This document shows positions 1 to 12,156 of a stretch of 64,000 nt of DNA, one piece after another. The notes beneath the pieces were generated by a model. The model was not told the origin of the DNA and ran no database searches. It saw only the letters and a program-made list of their open reading frames with translations. Numbering within the stretch: position 1 is the first letter of the stretch; each line of letters starts with the position of its first letter. The position numbers and the translations under genes were made by a program. The DNA lies in contig CM036617.1 of the NCBI GenBank assembly GCA_020746105.1, forward strand, positions 180,014,412 through 180,078,411, in the 5' to 3' direction. The stretch is from Trogon surrucura. Lineage: Eukaryota; Chordata; Aves; Trogoniformes; Trogonidae.

Positions 1-3000
1 TTCTCAATACTGTTCATACAAACTCTGAAGGACTTAGGAAGTGGTAATAAAACAGTATGCTCGACTGCGATGATGACTGTTTTTAAAAACTACTAATGAG
101 ACTTATTGGATCATATTTATGAGTGCATATGTTATGGGACTTGACTTTTCAGGAAGGACTTGTGAGTTACTCTGAAGAACCTCTCATGTTCCACAGGCAT
201 TAGTTTGAAATGTACTTTCCCTGGGACCTTTGTTCACACCCTTTGGAGCAGTTCCCCTCAAACTACCAGGTGAGGATGGAACTCATACAAGAGCTCGAAC
301 TGTGCTTTCTGCTTTCTGGTAATACAGGGACATTGGTAACATCTGTAGACTATTTTCATTTGAAGGTCACATGAAAAACATTAGTGGTTGCTGGTTTTGG
401 TAACACCAAGTCCAGATTTAATCCCCACCTGTAATGATTGTTAGCCTGTGTGCCTCAGTTTTCTTCTTAGATTTCCTTACTTTGAGTTTTGCCTTAGTCC
501 CTGGAAGGAATTCTAGTACAGGGGATGTATGCTAACTGATAGCTGTGATGGGCTAACATTTATGAATGAGCAAGCACACTAGGAGAAGGCAGTTAGTACA
601 AGTGACAGCATGACTGCTTGGAGGAAACCTCCTGGCTGGCTGAAGCAAAATCAGAGATGGAAGCGGGCATGGATGGTTGGATTCCCTGCCTTTGAAGTGG
701 ATGTGGGTGGTTGAATTCCTAATGAAGTAAGATATCAGGGAAAACACCTCAATTTTTAGCTATTTATACACTGGCTTTACATTTATTTGTTTAAGAAGGA
801 TACAGGTTTCAGGTTCTCAGCTTTTTAAGGTGACGTACGGAAATTAGTTGTAGTTTTGCATATAGATGTGGTAGCAACATCAATTTTAGACCTACCTTAA
901 TTTGCTTGTTATAAAGAGAACTATAAAAATTGAACAAGAAATGCATGTACATTTCTCTCAGACTTCTATAAGTAAACAGTTATGAGTAAAAAGCAGTGCT
1001 TAAAGGACTGTCATATTTTAAGTACTTCAATGTAAATTAAAAAAAAAAAATCATAGCCCTCTAGACTTGCTAGACAATGGCTATGTTGATCCGCTAAAGA
1101 AGCCCTGGATACATCCAGATGAACATAATTCTGAGCAATCATCCTGTTATTTTTACTAATGGGAATTTACTGTGTAACTGTTCCAAAGTATTTCAACATC
1201 CTCTACTCATCATGAAGGCTCAAACCAGAAAAAAAACACAATGATGTTTTGACACATAGAGAAGCTGGGAAATACCTAGGAAGGCTGAATTCTTAATAGC
1301 TAAGTATGCCACCTGCATTTGTATTGCAGACATGTCATTCATGCAGTGGCGACACAGAGGACAGGCAGGAAAGGCAGAGAAGGGGTCACAGCATTCTTGA
1401 ACGAAAAGAGCTCCACATCACCTGCCTGGAAGTGCTATTGCTCTAGGTAAAAAACCTGCTTTCATCAAGGCTTAGGATATTTCCTGCAGCGTGTCACTAA
1501 TTGACTCTGGTGGAGCATCTCTTTATGTGACAGAAGTTCACTGGCTGTTCTGCCTGTGACGGTGGGAGCTGCACTGTGTGAAAAATCAAACCACTTCAGA
1601 TGTTATAAGAGGCTTTCATGCATGACAACATAGGGCATTTGTACCCTGATTCAGTGGGCATGATGGCAGTGGCTTCACTGAAAATAAAGCGTCCTAACCC
1701 TTAGAACTTACTCAAAGCTTCCTAGAGTTGGTGAGACTCTCCTTTGGCTTTAATGAGCACTGAATCAAAATCTTTTTCTTCTGATGTGTTGGCTTCTTGC
1801 TCTAAATTTCCTTGCCAGGAATTCTCTTTAAGGCCATGATTGCAGAAAATGTTCTAGACAGCACATAAACGTATTCACATACTGACTTCAACATGTTCAC
1901 ACATTCACTTCCAAAGAAAAATTAAGCGAATATCCAAATTCTTGATTATCATCAAGCATACTTAAAATGCTGTATCACTAACTTCTGTAACTCTCTGATA
2001 CCTAGCAAACACCACAAGTTTAGATGCCATCATAGTACAATACAGGGTGTCAATCTACTTTAGCATTCACAGTGGATCAGTACTTTCAACTGATTCTACT
2101 GTGCTCTTCAGAGCCCAAAGCATCAAAAAGAACAAAAGGAAATTGTAAATAAAGTCAGTCTTGTGATATTTATTTTCCATCTATCTCCTGTTGATAATGG
2201 AGTTTATTCAGGATATTATGATGTTTTCAAACTTAAATACCCACAGGTAGTCACTTAAATCAATATTCTGAGGTCCAAATAAAAGGACTGTCTGTCAAAA
2301 ATAAAAACATATTTTTCACTGTGAGTTATTTATCTACATCCAGAACTCCTGATCAATGGTTTTGTGTACAGACTCCATTGTTCGTGTGGAAGACAGCTCC
2401 ATATTCTCACTTGACTCTAGGAAGCATTACCCACTGGTTCTGAGTTTGTACTCCTTCAAGTCCAGAAACATTTTTTTTTGAGCATATGTAGGGAACAAAG
2501 TCCAGTTTTGTTGGGTTTAGATTCCAGTCACCTCAACAACCAATAAATAGAAAACTCTGTAATTCATACTATGTGTTACAACCAGTCAGAACCCTGGGGC
2601 ACATGCTCCAGGTGCTGGCCCTACTGTAAAATGCTGAAATCTCAAGCTGAAACTTGTTTTTCTGCTAATCCTGCATTTAAAAACTAGGCCATTGTCTACA
2701 TTTTGTTCTGTGTTTCAGATATTCTTCTCCCTAAGTGATTGTACAGCCCTTGAGAGTTTTGTTCTGCTTTCCTATTATAAGTTTTCTGTTAGCCTTTGTC
2801 CAACAGGATTCATAATCTCAGCAGTACTCACACTCTACATGTTGTCAAGTGATTACATAAATACAATAAATAGCAAAAATAAAATCACAAAGTCTCCAGT
2901 TTTATGCCATTTACTAAGCGCAAATTAGGAGAAGTATGTCTATCACTGGGTATGCAACAGGATTTGAGAATTGATACTTTCTTGATTGCTATGAAATCTG

Positions 3001-3719
3001 ACAATACTAATCAGCGATTTGTCAGTAATCATTAAAAAGCAGTGTGGTGTGATGTCATGCAGTGTAATCTCCAAATTTATTTCCTTCCCATCTTCTTCAT
3101 GACTAGTATAAAGTTTGCTAACTGTTCATCTTTCCTCCTACCTCCCTTTACCCACTGCCTTTTTCTTCTCTTTTGAATGCAATAAGAAGTCTATTATTAC
3201 TGCAATTAACTGAAGCACCATGAAATAGCATGTGAGGTAATTACCCCATGGAGACACTAACAATTTTTATCAGGTACTTATAGGTCATTAGCAATTCTTA
3301 CAGCATGTTTCCAATTTCTCAGATTATGGAGGATGTGAGCTTGCATTGTCATATTGTCAGGAGCTGCTATACCAATTGGACACATGGATCATAGCTCCAG
3401 GCCCTGGGTCATAAATGAAATGCGGACACGTGAGAATCAGTGCAGGTAATTCTTTCAGGTAACTCTAGTTACAGATTAGTAATGTGCTTTTCAAACATTG
3501 CTTGAAGAAACAAAAAACGTTTAGACTCCAAGAAGGAGAGCAGTAATTCCGGCAGCTCAATAAAGGAGAGGTTACTGCAGCTTCACATCCAAAGGCTCGA
3601 GTATGTGTTCCCAGCAGGCATGCATGCACACATACACACAGGACACATTTACATATACTCATGATTAGTCACACAGATTAACACAATAAAAAACACACAC
3701 AAATACAAGAAGCACCAAC
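1..3719. other. Unassigned AT-rich sequence, no gene seen
   Basis: No family was recognised on either strand. Reading frames are short, with no domain-like composition. Short homopolymer runs occur (12 A at about 1039-1050, 9 T at about 2471). It reads as unique intergenic or intronic DNA. Old repeats too diverged to spot by eye could be present. Confidence 0.6.
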
Positions 3720-4420
3720 AACCTCATCAGTGCTCCCCTCTCTGCCTGATTGGAATGAAGGCCTGTTATTAGAAAATATACATTTTTTTTGTTTGCTTTG
3801 TTTTTTATATATATATGTATGTATGTACAACGTGGGTTCCTTTGTCAGCTGGGTTTACACATGGAGTCCATCCAGCAGCTGTCCCTGCATCCTGGTCTCC
3901 CTGGCTGCTGGTACCCAGCCCCACTCAATTGACAGAGTTCAAACCTACGCACATACACACACCCCTGGATCCCTCCAGTAATTTGACTTGAGATTCCCAG
4001 TCTATTCCTAGTCTAAGCTCCTGGATCTTCTGCACAACCACATGTAAATAGGTCTAATAGAATGTCCAAGGCTTGTTGACCTTAGAGTAGTTGACTCCCA
4101 AGCATCATGGTGTTTCCAGTTGCTGGTTGTCCCTCTGGTAGTCAATCTGGGATGCTTTGATCTGTCCACTACCCAGTCCAGACTTATGGCTGTGCCAATG
4201 CATGGTCCCTAAGCCACTTAACCTACTCACCAGAGTGTAATGCTTGAAGGTTACTAGTGATTATGCACCAACATTCATGTAACACGCATTCTGGACTCTC
4301 TAGTTGCTGGAACCATTACTCGTATGACTTACAGTTTGACTTCCAACTGCTGACACTTAGACCTCCATACTCACACATGCACACAGAACAGAAACTCTAC
4401 ATACCCACAAAAATATTTAA
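3720..4420. repeat. Possible decayed LTR-like interspersed repeat
   Basis: Variants of the word TTGCTGG recur (about 3902, 4118 and 4300, with a fainter copy near 4337), separated by C-rich, CA-rich segments such as the run near 4371-4388. The base composition differs from the flanks. The texture recalls decayed avian LTR sequence, but I found no termini, no target-site duplication and no certain family match. A diverged unique sequence with local CA-rich bias is equally possible. Confidence 0.25.
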
Positions 4421-5777
4421 AATTGGAGTTTAATAGCAAAATGAACTGCTGAATTGGTGTACAGAAGGGCCAGACCAGCAACCTGTGTTCTTGTGACCCT
4501 TTATTCCCCTATCTTTCTATTTCCTAGCACACATTCCTCTCCAGCTCACCAATGATTGCTCTTTTTTTCTGCCTTTGGTTTATCCCCTAAAACTCACATC
4601 AAATATCTTGTGCAACCTTACTCTTCCTCTGCATCGCATAGTGAGTTCCATGCTCCAGACAGAGATACCTTCAGTCCATAAGGTGATCCACAGAGCCTCC
4701 CCAATGACTGGCAGTAATGGGTCTTGTCTCCAGCTCATGGGGCTGATCTCTCTTCTGTCTGAGAGGAACCAGGGCACGGTGTCCCTTTCTCTCACTAGGT
4801 TCTTGTCCTTATTCCTTTGGTCTTTTCTGTGTTTGTGAAGATGAGTTTTTAATCACAAGAAAGGTTAAAAAGATTAAAGATTTTTCAATCAGATAGTTCT
4901 TAGCTAACCCAAAAAGTAACAAAGTGAAACTGCAGTCCATATGTTTTAAAAGTGCTCATGAATGTTCCACAGTAGCTGCATGTTTTTCCAGACTTTCATA
5001 CTAAGGCTGGGAAGTAATGCTGTCTGGGGAAAAATGCCCTTACAACCTACTGTATAGTATTTGTCCAGACAGATTAACTGCATATTTTTGCTTCTGATAC
5101 AGCGTGGCCATCAGGAGCTATGATGCTCACTACATCCTAACATTCCTCAGTGCAAAAAACGAAGCCTCTCAGCTGTCTTAAACTTCTGTATTATTCTTCT
5201 GCAGTGCTCTTGCAGTAGATGAAACATCGTCTCATGTAGGATTTTTAATAACTAGTCTGTGTCAGCATCAAAAGTGTGCTAGCACATGGCTGAAAGGAGA
5301 AATATTTTACAATCAGTCTGCAGTTAAAATCTTGAAGCATAATTATTCAAAGTGAATAGGATTTGTTCTTGCAAGTCTTTTTATAAAACACATGTCTAGA
5401 CATTATCTGTACTGAGGAACTGTGCATAATAAGAAACTGTCACTTTTTTTTTCTATTAAAGTGATTGTGTACATATAAATAAAAGTTAGAAAATACAATA
5501 TCTGTTTTGCTGGGTGACTAATCTATGCACAGTTCAGGAATAAGGCTGCTGAGGATGAGCAGCCTGCACCTGCTTCTGTAAAAAATCCTGCACAGTGGAT
5601 GGTTCTCTGAGAAGCAGGAAAGCATCACTACTAATGGTGAATAAGTACGGCTATGTGTTTTCTCCTAACGCATTTGCTAAACACCACTTGATTTCTCAAA
5701 TACACCACGGATTTCACTGAAGAAATTGTAGGATTAAAACAGCATTTGTCAGGAAAACCAGTTATAAGAATCCTATT
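4421..5777. other. Unassigned sequence
   Basis: Opposing open frames of 71 and 87 codons at about 4575-4838 overlap on the two strands and match nothing I recognise. The rest is AT-rich without visible repeat boundaries. Nothing further can be supported. Confidence 0.55.
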
Positions 5778-6150
5778 TCATGGAAACAGAGTACAATAAA
5801 GCAGGTTGGAAAGGACATTTCTAGGTCATTTGAGCCTACACCCCTCTCAAGGTAGGTCTGCTGCTCAGGGCAAGTCTTGAAACTCCACAAAGATGAAGAC
5901 TCAGTCTTTCTGGGCAACATGTTCCACAGTTTTGGTATCGTCATGGTGATAAATTTTCCTTATACCTATGTTGGATTTCCCTTGGAGTAGCTTGTGTCTC
6001 TTGCCTCCTGTACTCCCACTGCAAATCTGAAAGAGGAGTCTGCTTCTGTCTTCACTGTGGTCTGTCATTAGATATCTGAAGGCAATCATAACATTTCCCC
6101 TTTAGCCTTTTCTTCTTAAGGTTAAACAGTCTCAGAATGTCCGAAATCTC
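5778..6150 (-). mobile_element. Old CR1 LINE 3' fragment
   Basis: Read on the minus strand, this is the 3' end of a CR1 retrotransposon. On the plus strand the GGTTGGAAAGGAC..TAGGTCATTTGAGCCTACA block at about 5803-5840 is the complement of the CR1 3' untranslated core. The sequence further right matches the complement of the C-terminal ORF2 region. Divergence is high: the terminal octamer is reduced to a trace near 5778, and the frame is broken although minus-strand open pieces persist. It is 5' truncated near 6150, as is usual for CR1. It is clearly older than the copies at 6.7 and 55 kb. Confidence 0.75.
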
Positions 6151-6695
6151 ATTTCAAGTTCAGCAGTGAAATATGGAATATATATGCTTGATCCTCAAAT
6201 ATGCCACTTGCTTCGTAAGAGAGGCAATCACAGGCTTGAGATCAAAACAAGGCACAGTAATACTTGGGATCTGTAAGAAGCCAGTACAGAACTGCAATCC
6301 CTAGGCAGCTACACAAGCATGTAGTAGTACTTTCAGAAAAGAGCATTAGCTCCTCTGAGGAGTTGCCTGCTCTTTGGGTGTGATATAAAGTTTAAAGGAT
6401 GGTGCTTCCGCAAGTGGATTTTTGCAGACACAGAAAATTGCCAGTTTTACTTCTTTGCTTTGGAGACAGTAAATTGGATCTGAAAGAGTTCCATGTGCTC
6501 AGCGCACAGCAGGAAAATGAGAGTAATGTCAGACAGAATCTGCATGACAAGGCAGCAAATGACCAGGCAGGGACTAACAGGCATAGAGCCACTGGTTGTC
6601 TGTAATGGCATCATACTAAACCAGATATTGAATTCCAATCTGAATCCCAGACTGAGGCACGCATTTGCTAAGGAAAAAAAATGAAGAGCATACAT
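6151..6695. other. Unassigned spacer between two CR1 fragments
   Basis: Short open frames on both strands overlap at about 6392-6695 but show no family signature. The sequence separates an old minus-strand CR1 from a young plus-strand one. Confidence 0.55.
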
Positions 6696-7088
6696 TGGAG
6701 CTGGGGCTCTTTAGTTTGGAGAAGAGGAGGCTGAGGGGTGACCTCATTAATGTTTACAAATATATCAAGGGGGAGTGTCACAAGGATGGAGCCAGGCTCT
6801 TCTCGGTGACAACCACTGACAGGACAAGGGGTAATGGGCTGAAACTGGAACATAAGAGGCTCCGCTTAAACTCGAGAAGAAACTTCTTCTCAGTGAGGGT
6901 GACGGAGCCCTGGAACAGGCTGCCCAGAGAGGTTGTGGAGTCTCCTTCTCTGGAGGCATTCAAGACCTGCCTGGACACGTTCCTGTGTAGCATAGTCTAG
7001 GCATTCCTGCTCTGGCAGGGTGATTGGACTTGATGATCTTTCGAGGTCCCTTCCAATCCCTAACATTCTATGATTCTATGATTCTATG
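6696..7088 (+). mobile_element. Young CR1 LINE, 5'-truncated 3' end
   Basis: This plus-strand CR1 fragment starts abruptly inside ORF2, at the stretch encoding [19 protein letters not shown]. It keeps an open C-terminal frame to the stop near 7000 (ending ..[13 protein letters not shown]), then the 3' untranslated core and three ATTCTATG octamers at 7065-7088. By hand count it differs from the matching part of the 55-kb copy at 11 sites over about 385 bases, so both belong to one recent subfamily. The open frame appears to start upstream, at about 6665, only because flanking DNA happens to be open. Extreme 5' truncation is normal for CR1. Confidence 0.93.
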
Positions 7089-8850
7089 ATTTCATGATCT
7101 GAGCCTATTCTCATAAAAAGATTTCTAAATCTGGACACAGAGTAGTACGTGACTGCTCTGACATCTACTGTTACGTTAAGGGCTTCCTGCTGAAGTTTTC
7201 TCATCATTCCTCTTGAGCCTTGCATAGTACTATCCATAATCTTTTTACTGGCTTGCCTGAAGAAATGCAGGTATTCAAATTGCATGCCTCACTACAAGAA
7301 AAATAAACACAGGCTTTATATATTGTATACTCTGAATCGTAACAATTTGTTACAATCCAAAGAAACGTTCAGTATAAGCACAAGTAGCAGTGACATTTTG
7401 AGATTTATGAGGCTAAAGTTAGCTGCCATTGATGTGGAAAGAAAAAAGCTATGAATAATTTTTCTATGACAGACTGCCCAATGAAATTCAGAAAGTGTTT
7501 ATTGCTCGTAATGCATTGGTAAGGATTTTAACATTGACATTTCTACAGTAAATGACCTATAATTTGAAACTGTTACATATATAAAAGGAGGTTTTCACTG
7601 GACAAATATTAGATATTACATTACATGTTTGATGGCATCTCTTTTTCTAATTTCTGTATTGAGGAAATAATGGAGCACATGGGCTGTATCTCTGGGTTCT
7701 GTTTGGATACACCCATTAATTTCTAATCAATCACCCTGTACCTCCTCAGCTCTGTGCTGCTTACACATTCTCATCCACATATGTGGAAGACTAGTTTGGG
7801 GTTTTTTGTCTCTTGAACCAGTTTAAAATTTTGGAAGAATTCTTATTAACTCTATGTTTATACAGAGTGTATAAGGGATACAGAAACACAACATCACCTA
7901 CGAAGTGATGGTTTTAATGAAATTTAAAACCCAAATCTTGTATATATTAAAATTTAAGCATATTTTATAACACATGCACTGAATTTACAAAGCGTGCTGG
8001 TTTTGTAAACCATATTACATAACACAGAACAAAAAGTAGAAACAAGGAAATGCGTTCAAGAAATTGTAAGTCATTCAAGCAAATTGGACCTTAATTCCTC
8101 TGCTCAGTGTTGAGTACAAACAGTTATGACCACTAACCACTTCATTACATGTCTTAGTCACTTTCAGTTATAGTAAAATTGTTCCAAAACTTTTCATATC
8201 CTAAAATTAAAAATCTATAAAAGGGAGTTTTGCTGACTTAAGCAGGAAGAACTTTTCTTTGTTTTGTCATAAGGTGATCAAATTTTATCGTGCACACACA
8301 TAGCTCAGCACAAAAGAATTTAATAAATTTCAGGTGGATTTTTTTCCTTTTGTGTTTATAAACACTGAGGAACATTCAAAGTAGTCTCAGAGGGGAGATA
8401 ACAGACTTTGCTTTATAAAACTTGTCAGCTTGTTTTGAGAACTACTTTCAGAAATAAAGTTGAGCAGGAAGAGATTCATAACTTGCAAGGAACACTGCAT
8501 GTAGGAGAATCTACTGGGAATGGTGCCAAGTGCTTCCTGGTTTCAGGTTTTCATGTTTATATACATAAAATTTTAACAAATTATCGAGTTTATATTTGTC
8601 CAGGTACAATTTCTACTTTTCTTATTCACATTTAAACAGAGAAGAGTTAACCTCTAACCAGAATAAAAGTCAAAAGTAGTTACCAAGGCAAAGTATGAAA
8701 TACCATTAGCAGTTCATGAAGTCAAATTTTCAAAAAGAAAATTTTAAAATATTAATTATATTGTCCTCCCAAGGAGCAGATAATTTGGATTGTGCAGACC
8801 TGAGATACAGATGGAAGGGTCTGAGACCCTGATACAGAGTGAGGCCAGTG
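7089..8850. other. Unassigned AT-rich sequence
   Basis: No repeat boundary, RNA gene or protein family was recognised. The frame at 8408-8635 (75 codons) has no recognisable domain. The interval ends at a short direct duplication. Confidence 0.55.
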
Positions 8851-8900
8851 GCATTAAGCTACCACAGAAGTAGAAGAAGTGGATTAAGCTACCACAGAAG
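8851..8900. repeat. Short direct repeat, period 30
   Basis: An 18-base word, ATTAAGCTACCACAGAAG, occurs at 8853-8870 and again at 8883-8900. The 30-base spacing matches a local tandem duplication in which the second copy has lost similarity at its end. The intervening bases are purine-rich. No function is implied. Confidence 0.85.
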
Positions 8901-9590
8901 GTAATTGATGGAGTGCACTTTCAGTCTCAGTAAGCTTGAGTCTAACATTGTTTTTCCCTTAACACTTATAGGGAAATGACATGTGGGAAGTCAGAGTCTA
9001 AGAAAGGTAAAAACAGACATAACCAGGCCGTCACGTCTGGGGGACCACAGCGACAGAAGGCATTACAAAGGAGAAGCATGTCTGATTAATGAGGAGAGAG
9101 GAAAAGAGAAGAAAAAAGCAAACAGCTGACAACTGAAATAGAAATCAGATAAAAAACAGTTCACAAGGAGAACTCAAAGTACAATGAAAGTTGTGGTGAA
9201 TGGCAAAGCTACTTGTGATAAAGAACTCCACAGCTAATTTGTCCTTTTCCTGAGGAGGATTGGCAGGAAGAGTAGTTCTTTCACAAAAGAGAGTAAGAAC
9301 AATCTCCCCTGGATAACTGGCATGCACTATAGGTCAAAGCAATATAATCTATGAACTAAAAGGAATAATATTGACTTACAAAGCAGTAGGCTAAAGGTTA
9401 CTTAATTAAATTAACAGACCACCTAGTATTCAGAGAGAATTGGGAAATCAAAAAAGAAAACCCGGAGGATCCTTTTACCAATAACGATTAAAATAAGTGA
9501 AAAACAGGCTTCTTTTTTTTCAGAAAAAGAAAATTAGCTTTGTAATTTTAATATTTGTCCCTTTTTGACAAAAAGGCATGGTACCCCTCC
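8901..9590. other. Unassigned purine-rich sequence
   Basis: The sequence is rich in A and G, especially 9050-9120 and 9440-9530. No gene or repeat family was recognised. Confidence 0.55.
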
Positions 9591-10017
9591 TCCTTGTATG
9601 ACACCTGGAGTACGTGTTGTATGAGGAATAGCTGAGGGATTTTGTGCTGTTTAGCCTGGAGGAAAGGAGACTGAGGGGAGATCTCATCATTCTTTACAGC
9701 TACAGGAAAGGAGATTGTAGCGAGGCGAGGGCTGCTCTATTCTCCCTGGTGGAGAGCGATAGGACAAGAGGAAATGGCCTTAAGTTGTACCAGGGGAGGT
9801 TCAGGTTGGATATTAGGAAGAATTTCTATACTGGAAGGGTTGTTAGGCATTGGAACAGGCTGCCCAGGGAGGTGGTTGAGTCACTGGGAGGCATTTAAGA
9901 GACAGGTAGATATTTTGCTGAGGGATGTGGTTTAGTGGTGTTCATAGGGCTAGGATGAAGATTGGATTCAATGATCTTGAAGATCTCTTCCAATCAAAAC
10001 TGTTCTATGATTCTATT
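9591..10017 (+). mobile_element. CR1 LINE 3' fragment with internal deletion
   Basis: The plus-strand C-terminal ORF2 region is open from about 9644 to 9898. It includes [25 protein letters not shown] and [14 protein letters not shown], followed by the GATCTCTTCCAATC core and a worn octamer tail near 10000-10016. At 9601-9613 the sequence ACACCTGGAGTAC matches the CR1 stretch that should lie about 115 bases further upstream of the TATGAGGAAT motif at 9620. I therefore infer an internal deletion at about 9613-9617. Substitutions relative to the 55-kb copy place it in an older subfamily. Confidence 0.85.
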
Positions 10018-11878
10018 ATTGCCTCCCCAAGTGTTTGTTTCCCATATTGGCCATTGCTGCATAAGTACTTCAGGTAAAGTCAATAGATGTCTTTATGTTA
10101 CCACCTCAGCTTGGAGCAGGAGTACTCTTTTAAAAGCAGTCCTGTGGCAGATCTCACATAATCTGCTTTAGTTCACTTCACAAAACTGTCTTGAAGCATG
10201 CTAACTGGATTCTTTTTAAATGAAACCGAGGTGGAAAATACAACCCAGGGGTTCATCTAATGAACTCCAGCTGCTGAGAAGCATCCAGGCTGTGGCACTG
10301 GACTAGAGGTGGTATGCAGTGAAACCTTTTGAAATGGATTTGACATGGGCACCAGCCCACAACACCAACTGTTCTGCTTCATAAATCTGCTCCCACTGTG
10401 CTGCACTATTTGCTAATACACACATAGCCTTAGTGTGCACAGAGGCAGGCACATATAGTGGATAAATGTTAGCATTTGAAGTTTTAAATCACGAGCACTG
10501 AAAACAAATTAAAGGTCTTTGCTGAGCTAGAAGAAAAAAAAATTCAAATTAAAGCTACTTGGAACTGCTGACTTTAGACATTTCATTGTTTGATTGAAAA
10601 GAAGTCATATGGAATAACTGAGACATAGATAAATAACTGAACATGAATAAAATATTTCTTTCCTGTAAACATCTTTAATCCTGATATGTGGATAGATTAT
10701 TAGGGGATCTTTAAGATCAGTATATTTCACACTGTATTTTCCTGAGCTTACTGTTGCCATAATATTTATTCAGATTTTTTAAAAAGGATTGACTGACACA
10801 AAAGCAATAGTCAGGCAAAACAAAAGAAGAAAGAGTGATGTATGTTCAAGTTAAAGATTTCCTGGCTGCTCTGTCCACATGCTTTTACTCGCACTAGATT
10901 TTTCCTTCAAACAAATATTGAAAACTGTCAAGGCATATTCTGAAAGATGGCAGCTTTTTCAGTCATTTAAGCACCAAGGCAATCCTTGCATCAGCTATTG
11001 TATCTCTTGTAGTGTTGTGAGAAACACTCAGAGAAAACTTATGCCTGGGTGAACAGGCTAATGAAGAGATATCTTTCTAGCATTTTCCATGTATTTGATT
11101 CATGTGTCCAATCAAGAAACACTCACTGCTGGTATAAAGAAGTATTCAGTATTTGTCAGTCTTATCTTTGGATTTACCTGTTTCAGCTGAAAGGTTGGAA
11201 AAGACCACAGAGTCTGAAATGCCAGCATCTCTGTTTTGCAGGCGAAGAACTCGACTTTCCATTTCAGGAAGACAGTGGTTCTTTGTGGATCATGCTAAGT
11301 GAGCATGATTTGTCAAATGTTCTGGGAAACATTCGTATTTATGTCTAGCCTGGTATGTGTCTGCTGTGGTGAAAAAGTTTCCTAAAGGCCAGAGAAATGC
11401 TGGAATAAGAGCTTTACAATACCCTCTCCCATCAAGCACGAAGTCTATAACCAAGGAACAGGACAATGATCATGAAAGCAGTACATTACAATGATCTCTG
11501 CATCGCATACCACTAGTCTGTCCTTTGTGGATTTCAGTACTCCACATGCATGTTGATAAACTGATTTGGATCAAAAGTACTTCTGTAGTGATTTTCTTCA
11601 TCATTCCCATTTACTGAGCTACGGTTTACATCCTAGAGTTTGTAGCCAAAACAGAGACTATACATCTGTGAATGAAAAGTGGACTAACCAGGATATAATT
11701 CCTATTAACTTCCTTTGGAACCACACAGAAGTATGTTAAAGTAGCATGGCAAAAAACAGAATACAACTATTTTGTAACACTGTGGTGACACAATCAGAAA
11801 CAAGACATAAGGATGTGAGCAATAAGATTACCACATGAGTAAAACATGAAGCTGAAATGTGGATATTTCCATATAAAC
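10018..11878. other. Unassigned sequence
   Basis: No family was recognised. A 99-codon plus-strand frame at 11049-11348 has no domain-like features and no convincing flanking signals. The interval ends at the ATCT microsatellite. Confidence 0.55.

Positions 11879-11962
<84 letters not shown>
11879..11962. repeat. (ATCT)21 tetranucleotide microsatellite
   Basis: There are twenty-one perfect ATCT units in 84 bases. Uninterrupted tetranucleotide arrays of this length are usually length-polymorphic between individuals. Assembled length may differ from the true allele length because of slippage. Confidence 0.97.
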
Positions 11963-11963
<1 letters not shown>

Positions 11964-12156
11964 ACCTATACTTATATTTAATCTATATATCTAATCTATA
12001 TATCTAATTTATATATCATCTAATCTATATCATCTGTATCTATATCATCTATATCTATATCATCTGTCTATATCTCTATTTCTATCTCTGTCTATATCAT
12101 CATGTATCTGTATCACCACCTATATCATCATCCATATAACCTATATAGATGTAAAT
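11963..12156. repeat. Degenerate ATCT/ATATCT low-complexity tail
   Basis: The perfect array decays into interrupted units (ATCTATAT, ATCTAATCTATAT, ATCATCTGT, CTGTCTATAT) for nearly 200 bases. This looks like an older, longer array broken by substitutions, with only its left end still perfect. Confidence 0.9.

Noticed and set aside
11879..12156. Regular repeats considered as a CRISPR-like array
   Set aside because: The unit is 4 bp without spacers, in a vertebrate genome; it is a microsatellite.
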